64,000 bases of DNA from Alopecurus myosuroides. Taxonomy: Eukaryota; Streptophyta; Magnoliopsida; Poales; Poaceae. The stretch is taken from assembly GCA_028641055.1 (NCBI GenBank), contig CM054063.1:182348756-182412755 (forward strand), given 5' to 3'. Position numbers and translations under genes: made by a program. Positions 36,346 to 48,720 of the stretch are shown one piece after another. The stretch's first letter is position 1, and every line of letters starts with the position of its first letter. The notes under the pieces are model-generated. The model did no database searches. It was not told the DNA's origin and worked only from the letters and a program-made list of their open reading frames with translations.

Positions 36346-37480
36346 CAAGGAGATTTCGCCTTTGCAAAGGAACTTGAGCTTGGGAATTCCCTTTGTGCAG
36401 AAAGCGTTATAACAAAGGAGGAGCTGAAAGAGTTCACCAAAGAAGTTTCACAAAGAGAAATACCGGCAGGGAAAAGCAGCTCAATGCCGATTGACAACTT
36501 CAAGGCTTCTGAGAACACAAAGAAGGTTATCCTGGACCCGAAAGATCCGTCAAAATATGTTATCATCGGCAAAGGAATGACAGACAAATAGGAAGGCGTG
36601 CTCATCAAGTTTCTCCTTGAGAACGGGGATATTTTTGCCTGGTGTCCTGCTGATATGTCAGGCGAACCTTGGGAACTTTCTGAGCATGAACTCAAAGTAA
36701 AGCCAGGATCAAAACCCGTCAAACAGGGACTTCGACGTTTCGACGGACCAAGACAGAAGGCCATAGGTAAAGAGATTATCCGGCTTTTAACTGCCAACTT
36801 TATCCGGGAAGTAATTCCACTGATTGGCCTGCCAACCCAGTGTTAGTCCCGAGGAAAGATACTATCAATACTTAGGTTGTGTATAGATTACACCGGTCTC
36901 AATAAATTGTGTCCAAAAGACCGTTTCACCTTACGACGAATCAATCAAATAATAGATGCCACAGTTGGCACTAAGCTTTTATATTTTTTGGATGCTTATT
37001 CCAGTTACCATCAGATACGTATGAAGGAGTAAGATCAAATTAAAACCTCATTCATAACCCCTTATGGTACATATTATTACATAAGCCTGCCTTTTGGCTT
37101 AAAGAACGCCGAAGCTACGTACCAGTGTTGTATTCAAAGATTCTTGCATGAAAAAATTGGCAGAAACGTCCATGTTTACATCAACGATATCACCGTTGTA
37201 TCCAAGGATCAAGATTCCCTCCTTGGCGATCTACGGGAAACTTTCCACAACCTGCACACATACAAGATGAAGTCAAATCCATTAAAATACGTGTTTGGAG
37301 TTCCCTCATGAAAATTTCTGTGTTTCATTGTGTCCCACAGAGGCATCAAGGTAAACCCGGAAAAGATCAAAATAATATTGAACATAAAAAACCTATGTGT
37401 TTGAAAGATATTCAACAGTTAATGGGTTCAGCTCCTGCCGTAAGCAGATTCATAAGCATGTTAGGCCACAAAGGTATTCA
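36346..37480 (+). pseudogene. G1 linker and reverse transcriptase remnant
   Basis: The frame continues from the protease side of Y. First comes the linker (FLLENGDIFAWCPADMSG, LRRFDGPRQKAIGKEI), then the Gypsy reverse transcriptase: NPVLVPRKD, RLCIDYTGLN, FLDAYSSYHQI with the first catalytic aspartate, FITPYGTYYY, LPFGLKNAEATYQ and VYINDI. The family's catalytic YIDD reads YIND here, a change that would abolish polymerase activity. The thumb and connection side ends at SRFISMLGHKGIQ. Several stops (36589, about 36843, 37030) and frameshifts are present. About 120 codons expected before RNase H are missing. Confidence 0.85.
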
Positions 37481-37502
37481 GGTTGCAGATCAACTACAAT
37501 CA

Positions 37503-38305
37503 TCTACGTGAAGCTACTGGATTATTATTTGTATTACCAACTACAAGTTATGTATATGTCATCTATTCCAAGATTCTTGGGTACAAATTCCTAAATAATC
37601 AGTATATTGGAGACTTGGATGGATTTATCGTCTTGAGCGTCACCTATAAAACCTTATGAGCCAAAGAAAAATGCTATTGTATGGGAATCTCTAGGTATTA
37701 TTAAGAATGATCATTTAAGGAAACACAAATTTTGCTTGCAATTTTCATATGCAAGATTCACTCAATGTGGCCAGAGTAGATTGCAGGTACACTCACCTTT
37801 TCATTACGGAGATGAGCACTAGAAGCCTGCACTCTTACATCTCACCCCACTCTTATTATTACGTGCTTTATTGTTTTCTCGTATTGATATACAAATCCAT
37901 TTATTTATCTCGAATTTTTGGCATGTGATCTTATTAAATAAAACAGTTTTTACTGTATTTTCCGTCTCACAATTATGGTATTTCCTTTAACCTTTTTCCT
38001 GCCTAACCTACATGTGGTGAACATGGTCATTCTTTTGGCTATAAGGGGGTCATCATCGGCTAGAATTCTTTTGTCCTTGGTTGAAAACTATGTTAATATG
38101 TTTCCTATTGTAAGTAAGATTGTAGTCTACTTCAATAGAGCTTCCTTCCCGGATGTAGGTCATGGTGTACTCTTCTTCAAAACACCATAGATATACTTTG
38201 CAGTTTGGTAATTGGGTGAGATTGGAATTGCACATATGTGTTAGTTAATTCATCTCTCTAAATCATTATTGAAGTCCCCGCCGCAACGCGCGGGGTATCA
38301 TCTAG
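37503..38305 (+). mobile_element. Short non-autonomous Helitron
   Basis: The right end is a classic plant Helitron 3' terminus. A GC-rich hairpin (CCCCGC, loop, GCGGGG at about 38276-38295) is followed by TATCATCTAG, with T next in the flank. The left end is less sure; TCTACGTGAAGC at 37503, preceded by A, fits insertion between A and T. That gives about 803 bp without helicase or replication protein. G1 RNase H text resumes just to its right. Confidence 0.6.
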
Positions 38306-38611
38306 TTATAAATAATGTTGATGCAACTGGCCGTGTAGCCAAATGGGGGCATTGAGCTCACAACATTCAACATTAAGTACTAACCAAGGACTGCAATCAA
38401 GTCTCAGGTTTTGATGGATTTCATCGCTGATTGGACAGAAGCAATGGAGCATACTCCAATGCCAGATTCTAAATACTGGATTATGCACTTTGACGGATAA
38501 AAGATGAAAGAAGGTGCAGAAGCCGGCGTTGTCTTCAAGTCACCCAAAGGTGATACTATGGAGTATATGTTAGAAATTCACTTCAATGCTAGCAATAATG
38601 TTGCAGAATAT
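38306..38611 (+). pseudogene. G1 RNase H remnant
   Basis: Reads NNVDATGRVAKWGIELTTFN, DFIADWTEA, then MHFDG-stop-KMKEGAEAGVV and the end HFNASNNVAEY. This is the Gypsy RNase H, with the first aspartate in HFDG present and a stop replacing the following serine codon. It breaks off at 38611, where the minus-strand LTR Z begins. The remaining RNase H, integrase and 3' LTR of G1 are not seen later in the window. Confidence 0.8.
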
Positions 38612-40230
38612 TGATGGTGTGTGAACACACGTTCGTTGGGAGACCCCAAGAGGAAGGTGTGATGAGTACAACAACAAGTTTTTCCCTCAGTAAGAAACCA
38701 AGGTTTAATCGGACCAGTAGGAGAAAGAAATCAATTCTGAAGGTTGTTGAAAGCTGATGTTGGTAGGGCGCACTATCAGGCTCAGCAGCAATGTGGAATC
38801 TGTACCCAACACAACCAAGGTACTTTGCCCCAACGAAACAGTGAGGTTGTCAATCTCACCGGTCTTGCTGAAAACAAAGGATTAGACGTATATTATGGAA
38901 AATGATGTTTGTTTGCAGTGAATGAAATGAGAACATTGTTTGCAGTAAAAAAGAACAGTGTTTGCAGTAGATTATATTATCAGTGTAAAAGAATGGACCG
39001 GGGTCCACAGTTCACTTGTGGCGTCTCTCCATAACAGATAAATAACATGCTGGGTGAACAAATTACAGCTGAACAATTGAAAAATAGAGAATGCAGCGTA
39101 ATGCATATACATGACATGATGACTACTATGATATTCATTTGGGCATTACAACATGATACATAAACTGTTATCCAACTGCATCTATGACTAATAATCCACC
39201 CTCATGCCGTCACCCGAGAAAACTTTGGGTATTAAGTTGCAAGCAACATATTATTCCATTAAGTAAAGTGCGTAATGTAAACAACACAATTTTATTTAGA
39301 CAAAGCATTGTTGTTTTAACCCTAGTGGCAACAACACATCCAAAATCTTAGAAATTACTTTCACTCTCCTAGATTACTGGAGGCGTGAACCCACTATCTA
39401 GCATAAATACTCCCTCTTGGAGTCACAAGCATCTATTTGGTCTGAGCATCTACTAGCAACAGAGAGCATGCAAGATTACAAATAATATATATGATAGATC
39501 TATAATCAACTTGACATAGTATTCAATATTCATCGGATCCCAGCAAACACAACATGTAGCATTGCAATAAGATGATCTTGATCATGTTAGGCAGCTCACA
39601 AGATCTAAACATGATGGCACAAAATTGGACAAGACAACCATCTAGCTACTGCTATGGACCCGTAGTCCAAGGATGAACTACTCACGCATCACTCCGGAGG
39701 CAGGCATGGTGATGAAGAGCCCTCAGGTGATGATTCCCCTCTCCAACAGGGTGTCGGGAAGAGCTTTAGAACCCTCCCGAAATAGGGTTGACGACGACGG
39801 CGGCTACGAAACTTTTCTTGGATGGAGGCTCGGGTACTTAGGGTTTTCCTGAGGAAGGCAGTATATAGGCGGAAGGGCGATATCGGTGGGCGACCAGGGG
39901 CCCACACCAGGTGGCCGCATGGCCAGGCGGCGAGCCGCCACATGGCGTGGCTTCCTCCCAGGCATCTTTCGAGTCTCCTTAGGACTCCGTGTACGTGACA
40001 TAAAAATAGGGACTTCGTCTTTTGTTTCGTCCAATTCCGAGAATATTTTCAGAACAACTTTTCTAAAATACAAAAACAATAGAAAACAGGAACTGGCACT
40101 GTGGCATCTTGTCAATAGGTTAGTCCCAGGAAATTCATAAAAATGCTATAAAGTGTATAGAAAACATGTAGCAATTGGCATAATATGAACATGGAACATC
40201 AGAAATTATAGATATGTTGGATACGTATCA
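38612..40230 (-). repeat. Z 3' LTR
   Basis: About 1619 bp from TGATGGTGTGTGAAC to ATACGTATCA (both read on +). Homologous over its length to the E1 LTR in reverse. Confidence 0.85.
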
Positions 40231-40246
40231 AGCATCCCCAAGCTTA
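40231..40246 (-). other. Z polypurine tract
   Basis: AGCATCCCCAAGCTTA on +, i.e. TAAGCTTGGGGATGCT on minus, as in E1. Confidence 0.65.
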
Positions 40247-40444
40247 GTTCTACTCATCCTCGAGTAGGTAAAACGATAATAACAAAATAATTTCTGAGGT
40301 GACATGCTACCACACAATCTTGATCAAATAATAATGTAAAGCACAAGTCATGAATGAATTGATCCAATTCAATGGTCTATAGTTTGCTAACCAATAGATA
40401 ATGAGTAAACAAATGAATCATATGAGAAATTTTTTTCATGAATA

Positions 40445-40538
40445 CTCCCTCCAGTCCGATATAAGTGTCGGAGAGAACGAACTTGTGATGCAGGATTAGC
40501 TAGCTAAGCTAGTGACATTTTATTCGGACCGGAGGGAA
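40445..40538. mobile_element. Stowaway-type MITE
   Basis: 94 bp with ends CTCCCTCCAGTCCGATA and, in reverse, TTCCCTCCGGTCCGAATA, flanked by TA on both sides. These are the hallmark termini and target duplication of grass Stowaway (Tc1/mariner) MITEs. It sits in the internal region of Z. Confidence 0.85.
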
Positions 40539-41124
40539 TAGTACTATTAAGACAAGCATATTTTTTTTTGCATAAGAGTTAACTCATAAAGCAGTAGATT
40601 CTAAATAAAAGGCATCGATCAACACGTAGGTGGATTTAAGATTTAGCATTGGCTTTCAACTTTCAACATATATATGTCATGGATATTGTCAACACAAAGA
40701 AATATAATGAGTACAATAAACTAGTATGTAAAAATTATTGCACACAAGGTTGACACAAGTGTTTGCTTCTGTGACACAAAGAAGTAGGAAAACTGGCTCA
40801 ACATAAAAATAAAAGAAATACCCTTTGCAGAGGGAAGCAGGGATAAATCATGTGCTAGAGCTTTTTAAGGTTTTTAAAACATATAGAGAGTATAAAAATA
40901 AAGTTTGAGAGAGGTGTTTGTCTATGTCAACGAATGGAATCAAATGATTTATCATCCTTTCATGTTTAAAGGCTTCAAGAGCGGCTCCCGTAGAGAGAAC
41001 AACAAAGTTCCTCTTCTCCTTTGTTTGAACAAGCTAAGTTCATGATTTCTCAATCCCATAGTGTTAGGAGATTTATTTGGTTATAAGTTATAATTTATCT
41101 TTTAGGGGCTGGGCACCCGCTTGC

Positions 41125-41848
41125 TGATACGACTCAAACGTATCTTTAATTTCTGATGTTCCATGTTGTTTTCATGCCATATGATACATGTTTCCTATAC
41201 ACTTTATGTCATTTTTATGAATTTTCTGGGACTAACCTATTGACAAGATGTCACAGAGCCAGTTCCTGTTTTTTGCTGTTTTTGGTTTTAGAAAAGTTGT
41301 TCTGAAATATTCTCAGAATTGGACGAAACAAAATCCTAGGGTCTTAGAAGTTTGTCACGTACGCGGAGTCCGGAGGAGACCCGAAGGGGGGCCTCAGGGG
41401 CCCCACACCATAGGGCGGCGCCCCCCTTGGCCGTGCCACCAGGTGGTGTGGCCCCCTGGCCACCCACCGATGTTGCCCTCTCGCCTATTTAAGCTCCTCC
41501 ACGGGTTAACCCTAAATACCCGAGCCTTTTTCCACCAAAAGTTCCATAGCCGCCGTCATCATGAACCCTAGTTCGGGAGGGTTGTGAAGCTCTCCCCGGC
41601 ACCCTGCCGGGAGGGGGAATCATCACCGGAGGGCTCTTCATTACCATGCCTGCCTCCTGAGTGATGCGTGAACAGTTCATCCTTGGACTACAGGTCCAAA
41701 GCAGTAGCTAGATGCTTGTTCTCTCCTCTTTATGCCTCATGTTTAGATCTTGTGAGATGCATAACATGATCAAGATCATCTTGTTGTAATGCTACATGTT
41801 GTGTTTGTTGGGATCCCATGTGTATTGAATGCTATGTACAATGATTAT
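41125..41848 (+). repeat. W1: 5' part of a plus-strand LTR
   Basis: Starts TGATACGACTCAAACG and follows the E1-type LTR for 724 bp, including a TATA-like TATTTAAG near 41486. It is interrupted at 41849 by LTR V. Its later part overlaps in content with W2 (from 41391 onward it matches 50306 onward), so W1 and W2 are two separate LTRs. Confidence 0.75.
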
Positions 41849-43096
41849 TGATGTCTACGCACACTTCAATTCTTGTAGACAGTGTTGGGCCTCCAAGTGT
41901 AAAGGTTTGTAGAACAGCAGCAAGTTTCCCTTAAGTGGATCACTCAAGGTTTCTCGAACTTAGGGAGGTAGAGGTCAAATATATCCCACTCAAGCAACCC
42001 TGCAATCAAGGTACAAGAAGTCTCTTGTGTCCCCAGCACACCTGATACGATTGTCAGTTATATAGGTGCACTAGTTCGGCGAAGATAGAGAGAGTAAAAT
42101 GCAAGTAATATGGATGATAATAAGTGATAATAGCAATCTGAAATAAAAATGGTAGCAAGCAAACATGTAGCAGAACAGGAGAAAAACGGTGTTTCAATGC
42201 TTGGAAACAAGGCCTACGGCTCCTACTTTCACTAGAGGACACTCTCAACAATGCTCACATAAATGAATAACTAATAACTTCTCTCACTATTATACTCTTA
42301 ACCACTCTCCGGTCGAATAACAACAAGGTTATCCAACACAAAATATAAATATAATGCTAAACCACACGGTGCACACACTGTCACCTTTACACCGTGATCA
42401 AATAGTTTATGGAGATCTCATGACAGATAATGAACACTAATCATTGCGTAGGGCTTTAACAGCACACCTCAGAGTAAGAACTTTCCCAACCAAGTAATCC
42501 CCCATGCTACACCATGGGACCCAGATGGTTGCACGCAAACACCACAATTTCATAGAGGAGACACACACGATGTGCACACTATCACCTTCACACCGTGATA
42601 CAAGGTGACTCCATAGTTCATATTAATAAAGCACTTGAGTAGCAAAAGATGAAGAGTAACATCTACGAATTCAAATAGATTACAAACATCATGATCACAT
42701 ATAGATCACACCATGGGAGAGAGAGATGAACCACATAGCTACCGGTAGAGCCCTCAGCCTCGGGGGTGAACTACTCCCTCATCATCATAGGAGACAGCAA
42801 CGGCGATGGAGATGGCGGTGGAGTCGATGGAGACGACTTCCGGGGGCACTTCCCCGTCCCGGCAGGGTGCCAGAACAGAGATTTGTCCCCCGAAATTTGT
42901 CGGTGGCTGCGACGGAGCTACGGACGTATTTTGCAGAAAAGGTCAATATATTTAGGGTTTACGCCTCAGGGAGTATATATGGGCGAAAGGGCGATGCTGG
43001 GGGGTGGCCGAGGGGCCCACACCACTAGGTGGCGCGGGCGGGGGAACCCGCGCCACCCCATGGTGTGGCCACCCTGTGGCCCTCCTCCTGGGCTCT
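41849..43096 (-). repeat. V: truncated LTR of a related family
   Basis: Begins TGATGTCTACGCACAC on +, the reversed end of another Triticeae-type Gypsy LTR, and continues through a GC-rich leader-like part to about 43096. There it switches without a terminus into the LTR of U. The left flank ATTAT would be its duplication. The 5' end of this LTR is missing. Confidence 0.7.
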
Positions 43097-43782
43097 TTGG
43101 GATCCCAGCTAACACAACATGTAGCATTACAATAAGATGGTGTCGATCATGTAGGGCAGCTCATGAGATCTAAACATGAGGCACAAAGAGGAGATAACAA
43201 CCATCTAGCTACTTCTATGGACATGTAGTCCAAGCATGAACTACTCACGCATCACTCCGGAGGCGGGCATGGTGGTGTAGAGCCCTTCGGTGATGATTTC
43301 CCCTCCCGGCATGGTGTCGGTGAGAACTCTAGAACCCTCCCGATCTCGGTTTGATGATGACGGTGGCCTTGGGTGATTTTCATGGAAAAGTGGTATATTT
43401 TTAGGGCTCATTCGTCCGGGGGAATAAATAGGCAAAAGGCCGATGGCGGTGAGTGCCCGAGGGGCCCACACCACCCCATGGCACGGCCAGGGGTGCGTCG
43501 CCTCATGGTGTGGCCCCCCTCCATGCCTCTTCAAGGCTCCGTGGAACCTTCAGGAATTCTAAGACTTCCGGGTTTCGAATTTCCGAATTCCGAGAATATT
43601 TCCAGAACAACTTTTGTGAAACTAAAAATAGCAGAAAACAGGAGCTGGCTCTGTGGCATCTACTCAATAGGTTAGTTCCAGGAAATCGATGAAAATGACA
43701 TAAAGTGTAAGGAAAACATGTAGCATGTGGCATGAAAACAACATGGAACATCAGAAATTAAGGATACGTTTATGATGTATCA
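43097..43782 (-). repeat. U 3' LTR, truncated
   Basis: Starts mid-LTR at GGGATCCCAGCTAACAC, equivalent to the middle of LTR Z, and ends TATGATGTATCA. The missing outer part was lost in the fusion to V. Confidence 0.8.
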
Positions 43783-46438
43783 ACATCCCCAAGCTTAGTT
43801 CCTACTCGTCCTCGAGTAGGTAAACGATAAAAACACATAATTTCTGAGGTGACATGCTACAAACATAAACTTGATCATCTGGATTATAAAAGCATAATCA
43901 TAGCTGAGATCATAGCACTTTAAACACAAGCATGATAGATATAATTTTAACAATGAAACATAGCAATCACTTTGCATCATGAAAAGTAACACAAGTAAAA
44001 GATCATGAATAATAATGCTCTCGAAAGTCATACGTTTGTTTCAAGCATAGAGAAAACATTGCAAAGTGATATTTCGCTTGTCCTTAAGAGTGGGGGAAAA
44101 CATAAATCCCAGGACACCTTCAAAGTTTAAGAGGAAGACTGGAACAAATAATAACACATCATGAATCAATTAATAATGTTTCTGGGACAAATGCACATTA
44201 ACTCAGAATGGAAACTATGTTCTCTCAATTGTGCATAAAGTTAGAAGATGGAGACTCAACATAAAAGTAAAACAAAGGCCCTTCGTAGAGGGAAGCAGGG
44301 ATCACTCATGTAATAGAGCTTTTTGTTTTGTTAAACAGAGTTATTGATTTTTTTTTGGAGAGGTGTGTACGCCTCTATCAACAAATGGTAAACAGAAAAT
44401 ATAGTACGCCACAAGACAACTAGACTTCGCAAGAGTGGCTCCCATTGAAGGGCGCATCTGGGTAGAAGGTCATCCTTGTTTCTCTTTTGTTACACAATTA
44501 TGCTTTGACTGATAAATGAGGGGCAAAATAGTGAATAGAGTTTGTTGTATTGATTTGGGGCTGGGCACCGCGCTGACAGCTCTTGTATCAATTGGATAAG
44601 AAGATGAAGCCACTAGTCCAGGGTGTGAAAGTCCAATCAACAAGTGAGATAAAGATTCTTTATTTATGTCATCATGAGCTAAAACAAGAGCACAAAACAT
44701 GAGTAATTTTGAAAGTTTTAAAGGTAACACATGAGCAATTTAATTTAGAGTGGCGGTTAAATAGCACATGTAGGTTGGTATGGTGGACACATTTGGAAAA
44801 CTTTGGTTTTTTGGGAGTTGGATGCATGAGTAGAGCTCATACTCAGTACAGATGGAGGCTAGCAAAAGACTGGGAGTGAAAAATCAAGAGAGCAATAATG
44901 GCCATAATCATGCATAGCGACAAAAACATCATTAATCAAAGCATAAGTGGTACTGCAAGTTCAAAAATTAAATGATCATAGAGGCTATAAATGACTGGTT
45001 TGTAGTCATAAACATGGTGTAAGCATGTGCCAAGTCAACCAAATAAAACATTCAAAGGAGAACACCACAAATTTATGCTTCAATATGACAACAACAACTC
45101 ATGATTCTTTCACCGGCACATTAAACACTCTCAGCTATTTGAGACAAGTCATGGTACAAAAATAATCACTAGGATTAAGAATTAAAATAACGTCTAGCAT
45201 GATATGAAAAAGTCTAGCCACAGTCTATACAAGCTTCTATTTGCACCGTTATAAGCACGAAAACTATACTACCACTTTCCAACACCAAACATTTTATGCT
45301 AAACAAAAAATCTCCTAGAGATATAGCAATGAAACAAGAGAGTACTAACACAACTCTACTAAAACTAACAACTCTGAATAAGAGATGCGAGAAAAACAGG
45401 AGCTAAAAAGGAATTTAGCAGCAACTAGAAGAAAAACTAAGAATACGAGCATAACGAGTATTCATATGAAAAAGCGGAGCGTGTATCTCTCCCACACAAA
45501 GAATGCTGGGTTCCAAAAATATTATTGCAGCAAGGAAAACAAAAATAAAAATAAAAGACGCTCCAAGTAAATTTTATATGATGTGACCAAATAAAAATAT
45601 TGTTTCACTAGAAGTGATCTGATAATTTGTTGATGATGAAGAAGATGCCTTGGCCATCCCCAAGCTTACACACTTGAGTATTCTTAGAACTTTCTGGGAT
45701 GAACGATGGGGCATCCCCAATCTTTGACTTTGCACTCTTCTTGATCACATTACATCACCCTCTTCTCTTGACCCTTGAAAACTTCCTTCACACCACGCTC
45801 AAAGTAATTTGAATTAGAGGGTTAGTGCAACAATAAAAACTCATGGGTTCTGCATGGGCACAAGTTCTGTTGATACTTTTAAACATTAGCTACAGCCACT
45901 TATGTTTCGTGAATCAAAGAAATCCACTTGACATAGTAGAAGAGCAAATGCAAGAAAAACGGCAGAATCTGCCAAAACCAGAACAGTCTGTAATGACGAG
46001 TTTTTTACGGGCACTTAAGTTGCTCAGATAAAAAAACAAAAAGAATGAAAAAGTTTTGGAATGATCTGAGTAGTAAGCACAAAAAGGTTCAGGTCATTTT
46101 GATATTTTTGTAATTTATACGATTTTTTACGGTGGACAGCAGAAATCTGTTTCGTGTGAAGAAATCCAAAACCAACTCCAACCTTCGCTAGAAACTTTAC
46201 TTGGAACAACTAATACATGAAAATAAATATACAAAGGAGCTGCTACAGAAGTATAGAACCCCTTGACTCAAAGAAAACAGAGGAAAAAACGCAAAAATAA
46301 AACCATGTGTTGTCTCCCAAGAAGTGCTTTTCTTTAACGCCTTTTAGCTAGGCCTAGAAAAATGGAATCAAGTGTTTTCAAGTGAAGAAACATCCAAATT
46401 ATAATTTGTTCGACTAATAGAATCAAAAGGAAAATTAA
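43783..46438 (-). other. U internal 3' half, non-coding
   Basis: Starts with the reversed purine tract (ACATCCCCAAGCTTA). It matches E1 about 8170-10755 in reverse. No gene is seen. Confidence 0.75.
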
Positions 46439-46972
46439 TTATCTTTCTAGGAAAGTGTTCCATACCTTTCTTGAGTGGGAATTGATATTTAATATTCCCT
46501 CTTTCATATCAATAACACCACCAACGGTTCTAAGAAAAGGTCTTCCCAAAACAATAGGATAAGAAGCATTGCATTCGATTATCATAACAACAAAATCAAT
46601 GGGAACAAGCTTATTATTAACCATAATAAGAACATCATCAACTCTCCCCAAAGGTTTCTTTTTAACATTATCAATAAGACGAATATCCAAATAACAGTGT
46701 TCCAATGGTGGTAAATCAAGCATATCATAAAGTTTCTTAGGCATAACACAGATGCTAGCACCAAGATCACATAGAGCATTTCAATCAAAATCATTCACTC
46801 TCATTTTAATGACGGGTTCCCAACCATCATCTAACTTCTTAGGAATAGAGGCTTCACACCTTAATTCATCCTCTCTAATTTGCATGAGAGCATTTGCAAT
46901 ATGTTTTGTGAAAGCCATATTCATAGCACTAACATTAGGACAACTAGCAAGATTTTGTAGGAACTTAATCAC
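46439..46972 (-). pseudogene. U aspartic protease remnant
   Basis: On minus it reads CDLGASICVMPKKLYDMLDL and later IVLGRPFLRTVGGVIDMKEG, the active-site loop and C-terminal strand of the Athila-type retropepsin. A TGA at 46783-46781 interrupts the frame just before the active site, where a tryptophan codon would be expected. An upstream piece (46972-46781) covers the end of gag. The frame ends at 46439 without any RT. Confidence 0.75.
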
Positions 46973-47099
46973 TTTAGTTATGTTGCAACCATCAAAGTCA
47001 AGATCATTTTTATCAAAAGTAATGGGACCATTGTCCTATGTTTCCAAAAATTTCAACACTTTTACTACGAACATTTTTAGCAGTTTCAGGCAGTTTTGA

Positions 47100-48529
47100 A
47101 TGTTTAATAACAGAAGTTGGAGTATTGCCAACACCAATTACTTTACCATTTATAGTAGAGGATTTACTAGCATGAGAAGCTTCAGTTTTAATAGTGCTGG
47201 TAATAGTGAAAACATTATCTATATTACTCTTTCTGGATATTCCATCTTATCTTTCCTATCTAGCATGCAATTCAGCTAACATCCTAACATTGTCATCAAT
47301 TCGAATTTGAATGGCATTAGTAGCAGCAAAAGGATTCTCATCTATAGTTTCAGTTTTAGCAGTCATTCTATTTATCAAAGAGGATTGTGCTTCATACATG
47401 GATGAAATAGAAGTTTGATCACGAGCAATTTTAACTTGCAAACCAGAAATTTCCCTATTTAAAATCTCAAGTTGATAACTGATATTTTTTAGCATAACAG
47501 ATTGTTCCTCCATGGTCTTAGTAAAAGTTTATTTTGCTCATATTGCTTTTGCATAAAGTCTTTAGTGGGTCTTTTAACCTCTGAAATTCTTTCATTAGAC
47601 ATTCCAGTTCAATAATTATTTACCACTATTAACAGGATATGTCCTATAATTCTTGCTACCAAAATTATTCCTATAAGCATTGTTGTTGAAATTATTAGTT
47701 TTAATGAAGTTCACATAAACATGCTCTTCTTGAGCAACCAAAGAGGCTATAGGAACATTGTTTGGATCAATAGGAGCATGGCCATTCACAAGCATAAACG
47801 TAATAGCATCAACTCTATCACTCAAAGAGGAGGTTTCTTCAACATAATTCACCTTCTTACCTGGTGTACCTCTATCAGTGTGCCATTCAGAATAATTTAC
47901 CATCATATCATCACGAAGCTTTGTTGCTGCCTCCAAAGTCATGGACATAAAGGTTCCTCTAGTGGCTGAATCCAGAAGGTTTCTTGAAGAAAAATTCAGA
48001 CCTGCATAAAAGGTTTGGATGATCATCCAAGTAGTCAGTCCATGAGTGCGACAATTCTTTACTAAAGATTTCATTATTTCCCAAGATTTAGCAACATGGT
48101 CATTATAAAGTTTCTTAAAATTCATAATGCTACTTCTTAAAGATATAATCTTAGCAGGAGGATAATATTTTCCAATGAAACCATCTTTACATTTAGTCCA
48201 AGAATCAATACTACTTCTAGGCAAAGATAGCAACCAATCTTTAGATCTTCATCTCAAAGAGAAATGAAACAATTTCAGTTTAATAATATCTCCAACTAAA
48301 ACTTTATATTTTTGCATCTCACATATATAGTTCAACAAAATTATTAAGATGGGCAGCAACATCGTCAGTACTAACACCAGAAAATTGCTATCTCATAACA
48401 AGATTTAGAAGTGCAGGCTTAATATCATACATCAACAGTAGGAGCAGGCGGAGAAATAGGTGTGGCAATGAAATAAATGTTGTTTGTGCTAGTGAAGTCA
48501 CACAACTTAGTGTTCTCAGGAGTACTCAT
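47100..48529 (-). pseudogene. U gag remnant
   Basis: Starts at 48529 with MSTPENTKLCDFTS, the same start as the gag of W2. After several stops the gag core is open from 48233 to 47616: SSIDSWTKCKDGFIGKYYPP, NDHVAKSWEIMKSL, THGLTTWMIIQTFYAGL. A coiled-coil piece (47513-47256) follows. The protein would form the particle; stops and frameshifts rule out a full product. Confidence 0.8.
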
Positions 48530-48695
48530 TTTAACAAGATCAAAATCAGGATAAAAATAACAACTAGAATAAGAACTATTTTTTTGTGTTTTTGATAAAG
48601 AGAAGCAAACAAGAGAAAATAAAATAAACTAAGCAAAAATATAACAAAGTAAAGAGATTGGAAGTGAGAGACCCCCTTGCACAAATTATCTTCCT

Positions 48696-48712
48696 CCCCC
48701 GCAACGGCGCCA
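48696..48712 (-). other. U primer-binding site
   Basis: On minus TGGCGCCGTTGCGGGGG, close to the tRNA-Asp complement used by Athila-type elements; 8 bp from the LTR. Confidence 0.8.
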
Positions 48713-48720
48713 GAAAATCT

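Larger units (their letters stand above)
992..38611 (+). mobile_element. G1: old nested Ty3/Gypsy retrotransposon, 3' end missing
   Basis: The pieces of one degraded Gypsy element can be followed in order across the insertions: 5' LTR and PBS (992-1510), gag (about 1654-4345), protease (4870-5111, resuming 25007-25143), the linker and reverse transcriptase (36346-37480) and RNase H (38306-38611). The frame resumes sensibly on the far side of Harbinger and Y, which shows that these inserted into G1. Integrase and the 3' LTR are not found; the RNase H stops where the minus-strand LTR Z begins. Many stops and frameshifts make it long dead. It is the oldest layer in most of the window. The gag core and PBS resemble those of the young element X, so both probably belong to the same broad Gypsy group. 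Confidence 0.8.
38612..41124 (-). mobile_element. Z: partial minus-strand Gypsy element of the E1/U group
   Basis: 3' LTR at 38612-40230 in minus orientation, then purine tract and about 0.9 kb of internal DNA matching the 3' halves of E1 and U. The left flank AATAT would be its duplication. The internal part stops at 41124, where the plus-strand LTR W1 starts; the rest of Z is not recovered. Confidence 0.8.
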
